From positions 13,825,991-13,889,990 of the forward strand of contig CP092870.1 in the NCBI GenBank assembly GCA_030710605.1: 64,000 bases of DNA, given 5' to 3'. Below, one piece after another: positions 42,636 to 55,164 of the stretch; position 1 is the first letter of the stretch, and each line of letters starts with the position of its first letter. This stretch comes from Cordylochernes scorpioides. Its lineage: Eukaryota > Arthropoda > Arachnida > Pseudoscorpiones > Chernetidae. Below the pieces are notes generated by a model. The model saw only the letters and a list, made by a program, of their open reading frames with translations, did not search any database and was not told the DNA's origin. The position numbers and the translations under genes were made by a program.

Positions 42636-45512
42636 TAGATGGGCCCCGTGAGTGAAAGGGTTTATCCGGGTTTAAGCGGGTAAAGCCTCTCTAACACAGG
42701 TAAGTAATTAGAATTTATTTTAATTAATTAAAACTGTGAGGGAAAAAGGGCTATAACAAGATGTTTATTTGGATATATTTGAAAATTATAAAAATAAAAC
42801 TTATGTTTAATTTAAAAGTTATGATATTCATTATAAAAGAGAACGGTAGATAAAGCCTTTGTTTGCTAATAAATAATGATGATAAAAAATGATGTTCTAA
42901 AAGATTGTTGGCGGGCGTTGGAAAGGGTTAGGGGTTGAAGAATATGCAATTGTAAGTGTTGCACAGACAATCAAATACTGAGATCCAGGTGCAAAGCGAG
43001 GATATAGACTTGTGCGTCTTCCTTGGCAATGTTTCACCTGTGATCCTGTATAAGGTTACAGTGCTTTGACACAATTGTAGGGTTATTGGGTTGAAAAGTT
43101 GTTGAAGAAAAGACTTAATATGATTGAAAGGGATGGTAGAGCCATGCGATACGTAGAATTGTTGTAGCGACAGTAGGTGGTCTGACTTGACTTGAAATCA
43201 AAGGTTGATTGTGGTCCGCTAGTGCTGAAAAAAATTGAAAATTGAAAAAAGTGAACGCTTTGTGCATGCGTTGGTGATGTGCTCTGCGGATGATTGAAAT
43301 AAACTTTTGAAACGTGTTCAGACCAAAAGTCGAGACTTGTACTTCTGGGGAACGGCGTTTTCAAAGAGTTTGTTGAATTACGAAATCAAAAGAAAAATTG
43401 TCAAGCAGTGCTGTCGTTTCTAGCAATGGCTGAAATAGGTAGTGAGAAAGTATAGGGAATTAGTTAAAGAATATGATTGTTGAAAACGATTGTTGTAGAT
43501 GCCCGATAGTTGATGATAAACATTGTCATATAATAAAGTTACTTAAACAAAAATATAGTGAATAAAAAGATAAAAATATGAGTGCGGATAACAACAGTAT
43601 AAGGGGATAAGATCAAACATGTAATATACAAAAGACATAATAATGAATTAGCAAAATATAAAAGATATAATAATGAGAATTAGTAATATATAAAAGATAT
43701 AATAATGAATTAAAAATGATTATTGAAAGAATTAAATGTTTTGCCATACTAAAATAATATCATGAAGAATAACATTGTTAAAATAAAGTTGTTAAAATAA
43801 TGTTGGAATAAAAATTTGATTATAATTGAAAAGTAAAAAAAAAATAATTATTCAAGATTTTATACAAAGTTATAATATAATTAAAGGCTATTAATGATTA
43901 GATAAATGTTAAGTATTTAAAAATGGAACAAAAATTGTCTCTTTGGAAGAAAAGTTACAACTGTGGTGTGTAACTAGGTCATTTCCCTTTTGGTAAACAT
44001 TGGTGTTTCTATGTCTCTGAAACTGGGAATATGTGATCTGACATGTTCATGGTAATATGTTAAATTGGGTAATGATTGGTAAGTCAATTAATTATAGGTG
44101 CTGCAATCTATCCATTCTGCGAGCTGGACCACGAGTTTCAAGTACAGGCGGACTGGGCTAGTCGGCGGTGGTAAACTGAAACTGGAGATGTCAACATGGC
44201 GGCCATAATTGTTTTTCTTTCCGACGCAGCGGTCGTCATCTCCTGATTTATGTCGCTTACACAAAGTAATAGGACGTATTAGGTTATTTAATTGGGTATT
44301 TGAAAGATATAGTTTTCTTGGTGTTCGTATGTGTTGTGTCTCGACGTTGTTGCGGACTTATAAAAAATGTTATTCAATGATGTCAGGTTTAGATGTGAAT
44401 AAAAGTGCGACTTTCCGACGTGGACACGTTTTGGTGAGGTGTCACAGGCATGAAGGCGTCTTGGGCCTGTTAAGTGAGAAAATTGTTGTGGTGCGCTGTG
44501 TAACACTAGTGGGTGGATTGAATAGAAAGGTGTCACGTGAAGTCTTTGTTTTTGGTACAGCATCTAACTAGTTTCCGAATGAATAACAAATTTATTAGTC
44601 ATGGGTGGTTGTTGTACGAGACACATCGAGAATTTTCAGATTGTTATAGAGGTGGCATGTTTATCGTGAAATCTTTGTGTTCGCGACGAGAGATGTGTGA
44701 ATTATTAATAATTATGCATGTAAAAAGAAAAGGACGAGGGAGTGTAGCTATGCTGGAATTTTTAACTTGTTTGGGGGACGGACAGTTACATTTCTAGTTG
44801 TGCTTTTGAAGATATTGTATCCTTCGATTTTTGTATTATTTTTTTTAAATGCGTTTCATCTATGTTTATTAAAATTTGAATATATTTTTTAAATCGTTGC
44901 TTATGTTAGTGCGAAAATTATACTTGTAAAAGGGCAATGGCATGATAGTGACTTAATTTGAATGGGGCGTGTACATAAAATAGTGAACATAACAATGATT
45001 TTTTGCAAAGTTTTGTGTATTTAAGTAAGACATTGGTGTTTTTTGGTATAAAAATAAGGCATTAAGAGAAACACACAAATAAGTTTAGAATTATGATTCG
45101 AGTAATTTAAATATAATATGATTTTTTTTAAAACTGTAAGATTGCAAGTAATGAATTAAAATTTATAAGTTGCTTAAAATAAAGTAAAAATTGATAAATG
45201 ATGGTGTACAAGATTTAAAATTTGAATTGAAATGCTATAAAAATAGTAAAATTTGATTTAAAAATAATTACAGTAAAAATAAACATTATATTTATGGAAA
45301 ATCAAGTTGTTAGCATGAAGAGAGAGTTAAGTAGATTTTTTAAAAACTCACAGTTTTTATGATTGTTCAGTCAGGAGACTTGGTCTTTGGTTGTTGTCCT
45401 GATGACGTGGAAGGCGTCCCATGTAGAGCTTGTAGAAGCTTGTGGATTCTGTTTGGCGATGGTGGCATGTCGTCTGGATGGTTGCGTTGTAAGGCCGAAG
45501 GTGGGTAACTTC
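42636..45512 (-). other. Element D non-coding cargo and 3' region
   Basis: 42636-43960 and 44065-44150 match element B's 3' region. 44150-45360 matches the inside of E (about 52090-53800) but not B. A splice-donor-like GTGAGT stands at the cargo start, about 45348. Open frames of 91-120 codons at 44209-44571 are not held in the same frame by E. Confidence 0.7.
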
Positions 45513-45602
45513 TCACCGGCTTATTTTGCGGGATGTTCGGCTGTGTCGTTGGGGGGAAGATTGCTTGGTCGTTTCGTTGGAATGGCGTGCTTGTTCCTCC
45601 AT
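45513..45602 (-). pseudogene. Element D gag remnant, 29 codons
   Basis: ATG at 45602 gives MEEQARHSNETTKQSS, clearly the same start as element B Gag (MEEQTNPSNDTAEQT), and meets TGA after 29 codons. In an RNA with its start region intact this may serve packaging or only mark the deletion point. Confidence 0.75.
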
Positions 45603-45691
45603 CTTTGCTTCTTGGCTCTTCTATCTATCTGGACAGTCTTTTTACCTTCTTCGTTGTGGTCTCCTTCGTTGTGGTAATCCTGTCGACTATC

Positions 45692-46442
45692 TGTAATAAG
45701 TTGTGTTGAGATCCTGTCGACTCTCTGTAATAATACGTTGGGGTTTGGTAAGCCTGTTGTAGAATCCTCGTCGACTCTCGCTATAAGTTGTGGCAACCGA
45801 GGGTCAAACCTGTAGTAACCGCGAGGGACAGTCAGGGCGTGGAGAGTTTTCCAGTACCTCTCTGCACCTTGTAGGATCTTTAACAGTTCTCACAGGGTAC
45901 AGGCAGTCGTGGTCGAGGCAGAGTGGAAAAGCTGGGGAATGTCCACACACACAAAACGAAGCGACACAGTTGAAAGAAAGTTCCTTGAATAGATAAAAAG
46001 TCGAGCCAAAAGCAAAGATGGAGATAGGAGTAGCGTTTCTTACTGACTACATGGTGAAATGAGGTGGAACTTGGAGACAGCCGGCGACGCGCTGATGGGG
46101 AACTGACTAACTGTCGCTAAGGCCGGTCTTATTTATACGACAGCTCTGACAAAGAGAATTGGGTCATGCACGTGTCGATGGACACCGGACACTGGCGACG
46201 GTCTGACGGGGTCCAATCTATCTTTAGAAGTTACTTTGTAAATCTCTCAATCTTGCTTTTAACTTAGTTTTTAATCTATTATATAATTTTATTTATTCAT
46301 CCTCAGTACATTACATATGGTTATGCAAGGAGACATGTCAATTATGCGTATAATTATTTATAGTTTATAATTAGTTCTATATACAACATGACAAGCTTGT
46401 TATACGTATTACATAATATAGGGTTATTGGTTTAAATTATCA
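45692..46442 (-). repeat. Element D 5' LTR and primer-site region
   Basis: 751 bp. On the minus strand the end TTATTACA is followed by GATAGTCGACAGGATTACC, the same primer-like motif as in B. Confidence 0.92.
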
Positions 46443-47070
46443 TATATATATATATATATTATATACATACAAGTTCCTTTTCAAACACGAGCTCATCTAT
46501 AGCCATTGTTACTCTGTGTAATATTCCAACAATATGGACATCGTTTTCTTTGAGAAAAGTATTGGCTTTGACACGGCGGTGGAATCCTGGAGTCATTCGC
46601 ATAAAAATATAGACCACCGTGCCCAATGCCTCAAGTTCTGTTCGGCAAGCTTCAAATTGTTTTCTCCAATCAACCCAGCATCTCCACCAGAATGTAACGT
46701 AGAAATTATGAAGGACAAACATACTTGTATCAGAATGAAACAGCAAATTATTTATTGTAAAACAAAATTATTATTTTTATAATACCAGAGAGGTAAAGAT
46801 GAAAGCTTAAAAAATATCAAAATATGATGAATAAAATGTGAATGTTTATAAAATGATAAACATTTTGCAACAATATTGAAGCAGATTATTTATTATTCTA
46901 TGAAAAGATTTTAAATTTCGATATTTGTATTTTGATACACTGTAAAATTTTTCTCATTGCTTCTCTGTTAATTTATCAAGTTTTAATTTGGTTTTACATT
47001 AAATAAATTTCTGTGCCATTCTAAGGTTTGTCTTTCCTTTAATTTTCTATGTTACAATATATATATATGA
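46443..47070. repeat. Dispersed repeat K, two inverted parts
   Basis: 46460-46890 and, in reverse, 46895-47060 share blocks with 35506-35710 and 48482-48850 (GTGGAATCCTG, CATCTCCACCAGAATG, TTCTAAGGTTTGTCTTTCC). The minus frame at 46459-46746 (95 codons, WWRCWVDWRKQFEACRTEL) is matched only in broken form at 48541-48680, so a decayed coding piece is possible. Confidence 0.45.
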
Positions 47071-47359
47071 TGTATTTCTACTATAGATGTGTGAAAAATT
47101 AGCAGTCGTTGTTGCTGTCTCACCTCAATCATCTCTCTCTTTATTTTCCAAATCTTTTATACAAAAACAAAATTTACATACATGTTAACTGCTTTAAAAT
47201 TTACATATTAAAATATTTATATTGTACAATTGAATTTAGAGATTTTGGTTTTATTTGCATACATAAAATTGAATTTAAGGAAATGAGAGGGAGAGAGAAA
47301 CTATGAACAAAGCTAAACTGGAAATTTACTTTCTATCATTCAAAATGTATCATATATGA
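47071..47359. other. AT-rich spacer
   Basis: No feature recognised. Confidence 0.4.
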
Positions 47360-47737
47360 AGTAATGTAGTTTGTTATCCTGTTGGATGAATGTAGTGTGG
47401 CATGTTGGTTGCAGTCGTGGTGTCCACAATGTTTAGAGTGGTTTCAGGCATGATAGGGATTACACAAAAGGACGAGACATGTTGGATGTCACCATAGAGA
47501 TGGCGAGAGAGTAAGTGAAGCCGACACGGGTCAGGGGAGATCTGTTTAGAGGGTCTGTCAATCTTCGTGTCTCAAAGCGGACTGATCTGTTTGAGTAAGA
47601 AAGGGGCACACCTGGGAACCCGACTTGTTTTTCGGACCTTTTTCCTCTACTGGCGCCGACTGTCTCTCAATCGAAATTTTATTTGTTACCTTGGCAATTA
47701 AATTATAACTATACAACACATGGGGATATATACGCGT

Positions 47738-47745
<8 letters not shown>
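47360..47745 (-). repeat. LTR fragment of the element B superfamily
   Basis: Shares GTTGGATGAATGTAGTG, GGCATGTTGG and GCAGTCGTGGT blocks with the B LTR and ends in a TA tract. It is shorter and diverged, with no clear partner LTR. Confidence 0.55.
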
Positions 47746-47784
<39 letters not shown>

Positions 47785-47830
47785 AACACGTATATATACC
47801 AGTTTAATGAATAAACTAATAACAAATTTT
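47746..47830. repeat. (TA)n hairpin
   Basis: A long TA run flanked by ATATACGCGTTGA on the left and TCTCAACACGTATAT on the right, so it can fold back on itself. Confidence 0.7.
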
Positions 47831-47865
47831 GGAAGTTTTTTCAAACCTGTATCAAATTAATATAG

Positions 47866-48094
47866 AATGTGCATCAACTAAACTAATCTTAATTTAAAGT
47901 GGTGTATTCACTTCACATCTACGAAACAGGGAAAACCTACCGTTTTTAATGAAATATAATAATATAATATTATAAATATATATAAAAATATAATACAATA
48001 AAATGTGCATCAACTAAACTAAGCTTGAATTAAAGTGGTGTATTCACTTCAAATCTACGAAATAGGAAAAACATACCGCGTTTTTAATGAATAA
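47866..48094 (+). repeat. Direct repeat pair, about 90 bp
   Basis: AATGTGCATCAACTAAACTA ... GGTGTATTCACTTCA ... TTTTTAATGA occurs at 47866-47955 and again at 48002-48094 with a few changes. Confidence 0.8.
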
Positions 48095-48481
48095 AATGAA
48101 AATATATTCACACACCACATATAAATAAATTTAATTAAATAACAAGTAACAACAACAGTAAAATACATTTACAATTATTCATCTTAGCAAGAAATAATAA
48201 GTTATATATAAATTGAAGAAAAAAAAGTTTGAAAATGCATCCCTCTCCCCCTGTGTGCTGAAACAATATTATTTCATTTTTCTCCGCACTTAACCAACCG
48301 AGCATATTACATTTTGTTAGAGAGATTTCTCGCACAAGCAGCTTAATAACTTCCTTTTCTTTGATGGGGGATGGAGGAAAACTGGGTAGAACATATATTG
48401 GAGGAAATTAATTAGGGCAATAATTTTTCTGTCGATTTTTATATTTTTCTCAGAATGTGCAATACCTTACTTAATATATTG
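48095..48481. other. AT-rich spacer
   Basis: No convincing gene. A 66-codon minus frame (48135-48335) is low-complexity at its C-terminus. Confidence 0.35.
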
Positions 48482-48850
48482 CCATGTGGAAAATTAGGAA
48501 AGACAAACTTCAGGATGACACAGCAATTTATTCAAGGAAGTCTTGGCTGAAATCCTGGTGGAATCCTGAAGTCAATCTCTGAAAATTTAGGTCACAGCAT
48601 CCATGGCCTCAAGGTCTTCTCAGCGGTCTTCAGTTTGTCTTCCCTAATCTACTCAGAATCTCCACCAAAATGCATGTGGAAAATTAGGAAAGGCAAACTT
48701 CAGGATGACACAGCGAATTTTATTCAGGGCAAATACAAAATATGAATGATAAAAAAGATAAGCAATGAGAGAAATTTACAGAGTAACAAAATATAAACTT
48801 AAAAATAATACTCTGTTAATAAAATATTAAATACTTTGCTACAATATTTA
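48482..48850 (+). repeat. Dispersed repeat K with internal direct repeat
   Basis: ATGTGGAAAATTAGGAAAG ... CAAACTTCAGGATGACACAG occurs at 48484 and 48673, with about 135 bp between that match 46540-46700 in part. Confidence 0.6.
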
Positions 48851-48952
48851 AGAAGGGAAGTGCTATAATTCCCATGTTCACAGGTATTGCCTGTAGATCT
48901 CGCAATATTCATTCTATTGGAAGTATATTTTGAAAATGTTTTTATTCAAATA

Positions 48953-49266
48953 CTATTCGTTACAATTATATATTGGCATCGTGGATGTCATTCTTGTTAA
49001 ACGTCCCGTTCCATACTGTACGCGTCCAGTCTGGACTACACCGCCTTGTAGGCCGTTTAGAAGACAGGCTATCTCGGCATTGACTTGCAGGATCATCCAC
49101 ACGCCCGGAGGCAACTCTTCCACTCGCCGCAGATGTGACCAGCTGTCTTTGTCCTCCCCCACACACCAATCCCCGTCGCGCAGTGGGGGAGGGTCCACGT
49201 GGATCATACTCCCGCTACTGGATTCCTTGTCCATAACATATTTCTCTCTGTTGTCGCAATGAGGCG
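48953..49266 (-). CDS. GC-rich exon candidate, 104 codons, unknown gene
   Basis: On the minus strand a good splice acceptor (CCCTCTTTCACTTGCAATCAG) is followed by two bases and then an open frame to a stop at 48953. The frame reads EKYVMDKESSSGSM, HVDPPPLRDGDWCVGED, SWSHLRRVEELPPGVWMIL and NAEIACLLNGLQGGVVQTG. GC is well over 50% against under 30% around it. The plus strand is also open for 110 codons but has no splice context. No domain recognised; a host terminal exon or a captured gene piece are both possible. Confidence 0.45.
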
Positions 49267-49394
49267 CTGATTGCAAGTGAAAGAGGGAAATTTGTTAATA
49301 ACTCCAAGGATATAAGCCTGAAAAACTGCCTATGTGTTTTTCCAGATTTAACTCTACATACTGTGAGTGTGTATAGCCGACAAACATATATACA

Positions 49395-50158
49395 TGTGAT
49401 ATCTTGGGACCTCTGGGACCAGTGTTACCTGATGCTAGACGACCCTCGATGTCAACTCTACCGTGCAGTCGTGGTGGAAGGCGACACAGCTGGGCCAAAG
49501 GTGAAATAAACAAACAGAGATTCCACTAAAAGCGTCTGACGTCAAGAAGGAATGGGATGAGGAGAGAGAGAGATCTTAAGAGCAAGTGTTACCGTTGGGA
49601 GCCAAGCGAAGACTGACAATTCTAGGTCCTTGGTTTAACACCACGACCTTGCTTCTTTCTGATTGGCTGACCTATTTAGGTGATTCTTTCCTAATTGGTG
49701 GGACTTTTTCACGTGGCCGTAGGCTATTGGTTGACCTACTTAGGTGATGTCTTCTGGCGGCTTTCTTTGATAGAAAATCCGTCCTGTCTTGGCCCGGAAA
49801 TTGGGCGTCACTCTTAGATTTTATGGTTTCCTCGATATCAGATACGCCCTGTCCTGTCAGGAAGTATTGACTTGTAAATTATTTATAGTTGGGCTGGTTT
49901 TAAGCCTCTTTTGCTAGGCCTTGCTTCGACTTCTGTCCTAAACCTGATTCGTTTTAACCTTAACTTTCTCCTGTCAGTCTCCATTCCTTCTATCTGTACA
50001 GTTGCAATACTTTATTAGATTCTTACGCGGTACAGATTGATGTTAGTTGAGGTTTTCTATGTGCAGTACATAAGAAGTTATATACAGTCATGGGGTGGAA
50101 CATGTGGTAGTGGATATTTAGACTATTTACAACAATTCCATGGTCTTAAATCATCACA
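49395..50158 (-). repeat. Solo LTR, family F copy 1
   Basis: 764 bp from TGTGATATC to TCATCACA, flanked by TACA on both sides. By analogy with element B (same end motifs, GCAGTCGTGG and GCGACACAG blocks) it reads on the minus strand. Confidence 0.88.
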
Positions 50159-50182
50159 TACATACACTGACTTATATATATA

Positions 50183-50814
50183 TGTGATATCTTGGAACCT
50201 CTGGGACCAGTGTTACCTGATGCTAGACGAACCTCGATGTCAACTCTACCATGCAGTCGTGGTGTAAGGCGACACAGCTGGGCCAAAGGTGAAATAAACA
50301 AACAGAGATTCCACTAAGAAGCGTCTGAACGTCAAGAAGGAATGGGACGAGGAGATTTCTGGCAGGAAAGGGTTTAGTTACCTCTATCGGAGCGCCCGGC
50401 GGACTGGGGCTGAAACAAAGACTAACTAAGGACTGGCTAACTGAGGATCGGGGACTCCTTTTATAGCTTAGCTGGGTCCGAACAGGTCACTGCCCTTTTC
50501 TGACGTAAACAGGGGGGAAAGTTATATTATCCAGGAGGACCACGACCTCGTAAAAGTTGGACTGGGTTTGCTAGGCCTGCTTTCCTATTCTCACCTAAGC
50601 CTGATTAGTTTTAAACTTAATTTTCTCCTGTTAGTCTCCATTCCTTCTATCTGTACAGTTTCTAAACTTTATTAGATTCTTACGCGGTACAGATTTATGT
50701 AACTTGAGGCTTTCTAATTGCAGTAAATAATAAGTTATATAAAGTCACGTGGTGGAACATGTGATAGTAGATATCTGGACTATTTACAACAATTCCATGG
50801 TCTTAAATCATCAC
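50183..50814 (-). repeat. Solo LTR, family F copy 2
   Basis: 632 bp with the same ends as copy 1, flanked by TATA on both sides. It differs by several internal indels and substitutions, so it is a separate insertion and not a local duplication. Confidence 0.88.
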
Positions 50815-50825
50815 ATATATATATA

Positions 50826-51621
50826 TGGTAATTTAAACCAACAACCCCATATTGTATATAACTTATAATAAGATTTTAAAGTTCTATAATAGAAACACAT
50901 CTGTTAATGATTATACGTATTATTGACATGTCTTTACATCATCATATCTAATGCAATTTATACAAACAGGATAAATAAATAAAAATCTGTAATAGATTTA
51001 AGAGTTGAGCTAAGCAAGAGATGGAAGTCATAACGTCAAGGTCGAGATAGATTTAGAATGCCCACAACAAGACCACCCACACTGTTCACAGCTGGTGGAA
51101 TGCAGGGCCCCCTTTCTCAGAAACGCCCCTGGCGCATAAGGCCCCCCATCTTTAACCTATAAATACAATCACTTTACAGTGACTTGACAGTTTAGTTCAC
51201 CCCCAGTGCAAGCCCGCGTCGGTCGTACCTCATGTCGATCTCATCCATCATGTAGACGAGTAGGAAACTTCTATGTCCCCATCTTTCGCTCCTTGCTCAA
51301 CTTTTATCTGTTTACGGAACTTTCTTAGTGCAACTGTGTCTTCGTTTTTTTGTGTGGACATTCCCAAGCTTTCCACTCTGCCTCGACCACGACTGCCTGT
51401 ATTTTGTGACTACTTTTAAAGGTTTTCCAAGGTGCAGAGTGGTACTGGAAAACTCTACATCCTGACTGTTCCTCTCGGTTAACACACCATAGTTTAAGTC
51501 GACTGGATACATCAACTTATTACAGCTAGTCGACAGGATTCTACAAGAGCTACCAGAACTTCAATATATTTCAGTAGTCGACAGGATTCTACAAGAGCTA
51601 CCAGAACTTCAATATATTTCA
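50826..51621 (+). repeat. Element E 5' LTR and primer-site region
   Basis: TGGTAATTTAAACC ... ATATATTTCA. The tail has two 48-bp modules beginning GTCGACAGGATTCTAC. It is followed by GTAGTCGACAGGATG, which matches the complement of a tRNA-Ser end (GTAGTCGGCAGGATTC) with one mismatch over the first 14 bases, without the TGGC start. Confidence 0.9.
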
Positions 51622-51706
51622 GTAGTCGACAGGATGTCCAAAACGAAGGATGACACAACGAAGAAGGTAAGAAGACTGTTCAGATAGGAAGCGAGAAAGA
51701 GCAAAG

Positions 51707-51937
51707 ATGGAGGAACAAACCGACCATTCCAACAAAACGTCCAAGCAATCTACCCCAACAAGAGATTTTACGGAAGAAACGCCGCCCCAAGGGACCTCCG
51801 CAGACCCGCTAACACCGATCGCCAACGCCAGGAGCTGTCTGACCACTCCAACGACACAGCCGAACTTCCCGCAAGTCATGGAAACCGAAGATCAGTGTGG
51901 CGCAAACCCGGTGACAAGTTCCACACCTTCGACCTGA
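51707..51937 (+). pseudogene. Element E gag remnant, 76 codons
   Basis: MEEQTDHSNKTSKQST ... TPPQGTSADPLTPIANA follows element B Gag for about 45 residues (B has APPQDTSADPLTQIADA) and then diverges into Thr/Pro-rich sequence to a stop. It keeps no capsid or zinc knuckle. Confidence 0.8.
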
Positions 51938-54900
51938 CATCGTCGAGACAATGCTCAAGGCAACAAGTCACAAACAACTTTCCAGAAGTTACAAGCTTCT
52001 ACAAGCTTTACATGGAGCGACTTCCAAGACAGCAGGACGACCACCAAACACCAAGTCTCCTGACTGAACTTTCATCCAAATTGTAAGTTTTTAAAAACCT
52101 ACCTTAACTTTATCCTCAAGTTCACAACTTGATTCCCTATAAATTTTGTATTTATATTTTCACTTTATGCATTTTAAAATCAATTTTTACCTTTTTATAT
52201 TATTTTTATTCAATTTTTAAAACTTTCACACTCTCATTTTTATCAAATTTACTTTAATTTTTAATCAGATTATAAATTTCAAGTTATTACTCTCAATTTT
52301 ACTTATAGAAAAAAAAATCTTTTTCGCCCATCACGCATTTTTACTAATTTACTAATCTTACATGATTTTCCTAAATTTACCTAAAATGGCATTATCCAAA
52401 GCTACGACTTGAAAAAAAAATCATTATTATTATTTTTTAAAATTCTCATTCATCATAATTCTCAACTTATTTTTGTTTTACTTATTAGTTATCTTTATAC
52501 CAAAAGACCAATATCTTTATCAATTCTTAAAATTTGGTAATGTTCACCATTTTAAGTAAGCGCCCAATTCAAATTATTTGTAACTCTCACGACATTGCCC
52601 TTTTATAAGAATCATTTTAACTACCATAATCAACAATTTAAAAAGTATATTCAAATTTTAAATATAAATTAACATAGGTGAAACGCATTTTTGTAAATTG
52701 CAAAAATCGGAAGATACAATATCTTCAAAAACACCACTAGGGAAAACAACTATTTTTCCCAAAACAAGTTTAAAATAAAGATTCACTCCACTTCACCGCC
52801 AGTAGCTAATTTAAGTCACAGCCTTCCAAATCGATTACAATCGTTAATATTCGAGGATAAATACACTCCCTCATCTTTCCTTTTACATGCATATTTAATC
52901 ATCAACAAATCTCTTTCAACAAACCTTTCAACACCCTCACATATCACTCTCTCCAATTGGCAACAATTATTAGTACGAGACGTCACAAACAAATCCAATT
53001 TCGAGCCATACGAGCTCCATAACGTCGCCCCACTAAACGCAAAAAAAAATTCACATTAAACATGCCAAATCCACTAACAGTCAAAAATTCTCGATGTGTT
53101 CGTACAACCACCACCCATGACTTTAGTAAATTTGTTATTTATGGCGAAACAGGTTAGATTTTGTACCAAACTATGACTTCACGTGACACCTTTCCATTCA
53201 ATTCACTTCACAAGTGTCACAAGGCAACACAAAAAAAATTTTCTCACTTTTCAGGCCAAAGACGCCCTTCACGCCTGTGACACTTCTCACCTCAAAGCGT
53301 GTCCACGTCGAAAGTCATATCGTTCACTCACTTCTAGCCTGAAATCATCGTATAACAATCTTACTATATCTAAACAACTTAGAAAACACAACCACTTACG
53401 AACATCGAGAAAACTATATTTTCAAATATACCAGAAATTGCCAACTTCAACAAAAGAGAGAAAATCAGCTTCAAGTAAAGGACAAACATAGCAAACATCC
53501 CCCATGATTGACCACCCACGACGATCTATTTAAGTTACATATCCCCGTCCAACGTCCTCTCTCCCCCCTCACAAGGCAGATCTTGACCGCTAGCTTCATG
53601 ATCGCCATGTTAAACACATGTTTCAAACCAACCATTTAGATTTCCTCGAGAATCTCACAAATCTCACCAACGAGATATCACAACACAACATACATTAAAC
53701 ATTTTACATGTTAATTGATAACACCAATTAAAACAATTTGGTTAAGTCTTATATAGACTTTATAACGCGAAAGAGAAATCATTCTCTACATACCAACATT
53801 GTGGACAAACGAAGGGATCATTTCACATATTCCCGCTTCAGAGAGTCAAAAACACCAATGTTTACCAATGGGATATGATCTACACACAACAGTTGCAACT
53901 TTTCTTAAAAAGAGACAATTTTTGTTCAATTTTACACTACTTAAAATTTATCCAATCATTAATAACCTTTAATTATATTTGAATTTTTGTATAAAATCTT
54001 GAATAATTATTTTTATTTTTACCTTTCAATTATATAATCAAATTTTTAATCCAACATTAAAAAAAACTTTAATCAAATTTATTTTTATTTTTCATGATAT
54101 TATTTTAGTATTGCAAAACATCTAATTGTTTCAAAAATTATTTTTATTTTATTATTTAATATATCTTTTATATATTACATGTTTAATTTTGTCCACTTAT
54201 ACTTTTTGTACCCGCAATCATATTTCTATATTTTTATTCACTATATTTTATATTTGTTTAAATACCTTTATTATCTGACAATGTTTATCATCCACTATCG
54301 GGCATCTACAACAATCGTTTTCAACAATCATATTCTTTAACCAATTCCCTGTATTTTTCATCACTATCTTTTCAGTCATTGTGTCACATCAACGTAGAAA
54401 AACGACAGCACTGCTTGACAATTTATTTTTTGATTTCGTAATTCAACAAACTCTTTGAAAACACAGTTCCCCAGATTTAAAAATCCCAACTTCTGGCCTG
54501 AACACGTTTCAAAAGTTCATTTCATTTCATCCGCAGAGCAAATCACCAACTCATTCACAAAGCGTTCACTTTTTTCAACTTTCAACTTTTTTTTTCAGCT
54601 CTAGCGGACCACAATCAACCTTTGATTTCGAGTCAAGTCAGACTACCTACTGTCACTACAATTCTACTTCTCGCATGGCTCTATTTCACTCCTTTCTCAA
54701 TCATATAAATAAATAACTTTTCTTCAGTAACTTTTAACCCAATAATCCTAAAATTGTGATAAAGCACTGTAACCCTTATATAGGATCGCAAGTGAAACAT
54801 TGCCAAGGAAGACAGCTCAAGTCTATATCCTCGCTTTGCACCTAGATCTAAGTATTTGGTTTACATGTGCACTTCTAACAATTGCATATTCTTCAACTAC

Positions 54901-55164
54901 TAACCCTTTCCAACGCCCGCCAATATTCTCTTAGAATGTGAATTTTTATGTCATCATTTTATTTTAATCATCTTTTTTTTTTTTTATCAAACAAAAATGT
55001 CATTTTTATTTCACTTTTATATATCAAAACAAATCATCTTGTTATAGAATTTTTTAACCCTCACAGTTTAAATTAATTAAAAGAGATTTTAATTACTTAC
55101 CTGTGTTAGAGAGGCTTTACCCGCCTAAACCCGGATAAACCCTTTCACTCCCGGGGCCCATCTA
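51938..55164 (+). other. Element E non-coding cargo and 3' region
   Basis: A GTAAGT splice-donor-like site stands at about 52084, where D has GTGAGT. 52090-53800 is shared with D only. 53850-55164 mirrors B's 3' region and ends CCCGGGGCCCATCTA before the LTR. A 102-codon frame (53183-53491) aligns with D only in part and with frame slips. Confidence 0.7.

Larger units (their letters stand above)
41885..46442 (-). mobile_element. Element D, non-autonomous LTR retrotransposon
   Basis: 4558 bp with two 751-bp LTRs that look identical (41885-42635, 45692-46442) and TATA on both sides. The inside has no pol. It keeps, on the minus strand, the B-like leader, the first codons of gag, a long non-coding cargo shared with element E, and the B-type 3' region. 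It inserted in a TA tract about 25 bp from the end of element C. Confidence 0.93.

Noticed and set aside
44209-44571. 120-codon plus frame in element D cargo as a gene, and the 91-codon minus frame over it
   Set aside because: The matching region of element E (53183-53491) aligns only with frame slips and indels not in threes; the pattern is that of non-coding divergence.
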